From: Pseudonocardiales bacterium
GTDB taxonomy: Bacteria; Actinomycetota; Actinomycetes; Mycobacteriales; Jatrophihabitantaceae
DNA: 7,336 nt
NCBI GenBank assembly: GCA_025465405.1
Contig: JAODNL010000561.1
Coordinates: 1-7,336 of the forward strand
Reading direction: 5' to 3'
The position numbers were made by a program, and so were the translations under genes. This document shows positions 6,041 to 7,336 of this stretch, in pieces (positions within the stretch are counted from its first letter, which is position 1; each line of letters opens with the position of its first letter). Below the pieces are notes generated by a model. It did no database searches, was not told the origin of the DNA, and worked only from the letters and a program-made list of their open reading frames with translations.

Positions 6041-6248
6041 ACCGCGATTGTGCCCTCGTACGTGCGACCGGTTGACAATCGGCTGCAGGCCGATCGCCCG
6101 GATCTCGTCCGCCTGCCCAACGATGTCGGTCTGGCCGCCGGTCACACGACACGGGCATCCTGGTCAACACGGGCGAAATCGCACCCTGAAGTCATGGTCG
6201 ACCAAAACCGGCTGTGCGGGCCGGGTCGATCGAGCAGACTGACACACC
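6041..6248. promoter_or_regulatory. Divergent intergenic region between the FAD oxidase and the ABC-F gene
   Basis: This 208-base gap must hold promoters for both flanking genes. On the minus strand CACAAT (6052-6047) ends six bases before the oxidase ATG, giving a possible leaderless start, with TTGTCA about 20 bases further up, too far for a standard pair. Two symmetric elements are visible: ATCGGC/GCCGAT (6078-6083 and 6089-6094, five-base loop) and a perfect 10-base palindrome TGGTCGACCA (6195-6204), 45 bases before the ABC-F start. Either could be a protein-binding site, but both are short and a single copy proves little. I see no small gene here. Confidence 0.4.
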
Positions 6249-7336
6249 GTGGGATACGTCGATGTCGTCACGCTCGGGCATGCGTTGCCCGACGGCCGGG
6301 TGCTGCTCGACGGCGTCAGCTTCCGGGTCGGCGAGGGCGCGAAGACCGCGCTGGTGGGCGCCAACGGGGCGGGCAAGACGACCCTGCTGCGGATCATCGC
6401 CGGCGACCTGGCGCCACAGACCGGGTCGATCGCGCGCGGCGGTGGCCTCGGCGTCATGCGCCAGTTCATCGGATCGGTCCGTGACGCCACGACCGTGCAG
6501 GAGTTCCTGATCAGCCTCGCGCCGGATCCGGTGAAGGATGCCTGGGACCGGCTCGAAGCGGCCGAACTCGTCCTCATGGAGCGCGACGACGAGCGCACCC
6601 AGCTCGACTACGCGCACGCGTTGACGCACTGGGGTGATGCCGGCGGTTACGACGTCGAGGTGCTCTGGGACACCGTGACGGTTGCGGCGCTGGGCATTCC
6701 CTTCGACGGCTGCAAGTACCGCGAGCTGTTGACGCTGTCGGGCGGTGAGCAGAAGCGGTTGGCGCTCGAGTTGCTCCTGCGCGGACCGGACGAAGTTCTG
6801 CTTCTCGACGAGCCGGACAACTACCTGGACGTTCCCGGAAAGCGCTGGCTCGAGGAGCGGCTGCGCGACACCGCGAAGACCGTGCTTTTCGTCAGTCACG
6901 ATCGGGAACTGCTCGCAAACGTGGCCGACCGGATCGTCACGGTCGAGGGCGGGACCGCGTGGGTGCACGGTGGCGGGTTCGCGTCCTATCACGAGGCGCG
7001 CTCGGCCAAGCACGAGCGAATGGCCGAGCTGCGGCGGCGATGGGACGAAGAGCACGCGCGACTGCGCGAGCTGGTCCGGACCCTGCAACAGCAGGCCAAG
7101 ATCAGTCCGGACATGGCCTCGCGCTACCGCGCGATGCAGACCCGGTTGCAGAGATTCGAGTCCGCCGGTCCGCCACCCGACAAGCCGGAGGAGCAGCGCG
7201 TCGCGATGCGGCTGCGCGGCGGCCGGACCGGCGTCCGCGCCGTGATCTGCGAGCAGCTCGAACTGAGCGGTCTGATGCGAGCGTTCGGCGCCGAGATCTA
7301 TTACGGCGAACGGGTCGGTGTGCTGGGTGCGAACGG
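6249..7336 (+). CDS. ABC-F family ATPase (3' partial)
   Basis: The N-terminal 362 residues of a soluble duplicated ATP-binding-cassette protein of the ABC-F type. These proteins lack membrane domains and act on the ribosome, in translation control or antibiotic protection. The first cassette is complete: Walker A GANGAGKT (37-44), Q-loop Gln72, signature LSGGEQKR (163-170), Walker B LLLDE with Glu188, and H-loop His217. The usual DEPTNHLD is replaced by DEPDNYLD (187-194). Residues about 250-325 are a charged, probably coiled-coil linker, where ABC-F proteins contact tRNA. The second cassette starts near 330 and the window ends at its Walker A (VLGAN). GTG at 6249 is the start, because an in-frame TGA lies at 6240-6242 and no other start falls between. 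There is no clear ribosome binding site. Housekeeping translation factor or resistance determinant cannot be decided. Confidence 0.92.
   Translation, partial: MGYVDVVTLGHALPDGRVLLDGVSFRVGEGAKTALVGANGAGKTTLLRIIAGDLAPQTGSIARGGGLGVMRQFIGSVRDATTVQEFLISLAPDPVKDAWDRLEAAELVLMERDDERTQLDYAHALTHWGDAGGYDVEVLWDTVTVAALGIPFDGCKYRELLTLSGGEQKRLALELLLRGPDEVLLLDEPDNYLDVPGKRWLEERLRDTAKTVLFVSHDRELLANVADRIVTVEGGTAWVHGGGFASYHEARSAKHERMAELRRRWDEEHARLRELVRTLQQQAKISPDMASRYRAMQTRLQRFESAGPPPDKPEEQRVAMRLRGGRTGVRAVICEQLELSGLMRAFGAEIYYGERVGVLGAN

Noticed and set aside
6072..6077. Perfect TTGACA -35 on the plus strand in the divergent gap
   Set aside because: No -10-like hexamer lies 16-18 bases downstream and the ABC-F start is 170 bases away, so it is not supported as a promoter.
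6041..6145. An N-terminal extension of the FAD oxidase to an upstream start at 6145
   Set aside because: The extra 35 residues do not resemble the family, and the ATG at 6040 gives a normal family start with a -10-like hexamer just upstream.
1..7336. CRISPR array, insertion sequence, tRNA, rRNA or strong intrinsic terminators
   Set aside because: I found no short repeats with regular spacers, no transposase or terminal repeats, no RNA gene, and no GC hairpin followed by a T run.

Overview
This window is high-GC DNA with strong G/C third-position codon bias, frequent GTG starts and little intergenic space. That points to an actinomycete chromosome. The gene set (a choice-of-anchor G surface protein, a TetR regulator, a sterol desaturase-type hydroxylase, a YhhN-type lysoplasmalogenase, a GlcD-type FAD oxidase and an ABC-F ATPase) fits that group, but I cannot name a genus. 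I see no mobile element, CRISPR array, rRNA or tRNA.

Layout. Bases 1-1833 (+) hold the 3' part of a large secreted wall protein: the end of a choice-of-anchor G region, two tandem TIG+Ig modules, and an LPNTG sortase signal. Its stop overlaps the stop of a convergent TetR regulator (1830-2435, -). The regulator diverges from a di-iron membrane hydroxylase of the sterol desaturase/AGMO type (2505-3386, +). The 69-base gap between them carries three 14-base sites in exact 15-base register, which look like a tandem operator. The hydroxylase overlaps, tail to tail, the last gene of a three-gene minus-strand row, read 6040 to 3376: an FAD-linked 2-hydroxyacid oxidase, a lysoplasmalogenase and an RBBP9/YdeN-like serine hydrolase. 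A 208-base divergent gap separates this row from an ABC-F ATPase (6249 onward, +), which is cut by the window edge just as its second Walker A motif begins.

How the genes may work together. The hydroxylase resembles alkylglycerol monooxygenase and the adjacent lysoplasmalogenase cleaves vinyl-ether lysolipids. Both reactions would open ether-type lipids and release fatty aldehydes. With a hydrolase and a 2-hydroxyacid oxidase beside them and a TetR regulator at the hydroxylase promoter, a small ether-lipid or membrane-lipid turnover locus is a reasonable but unproven reading. The ABC-F protein and the surface protein look like unrelated neighbours.

A second theme is start architecture. Only the hydroxylase has an obvious Shine-Dalgarno sequence. 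The four minus-strand genes each have a -10-like hexamer ending 6-8 bases before the start codon, the arrangement expected of leaderless transcripts.
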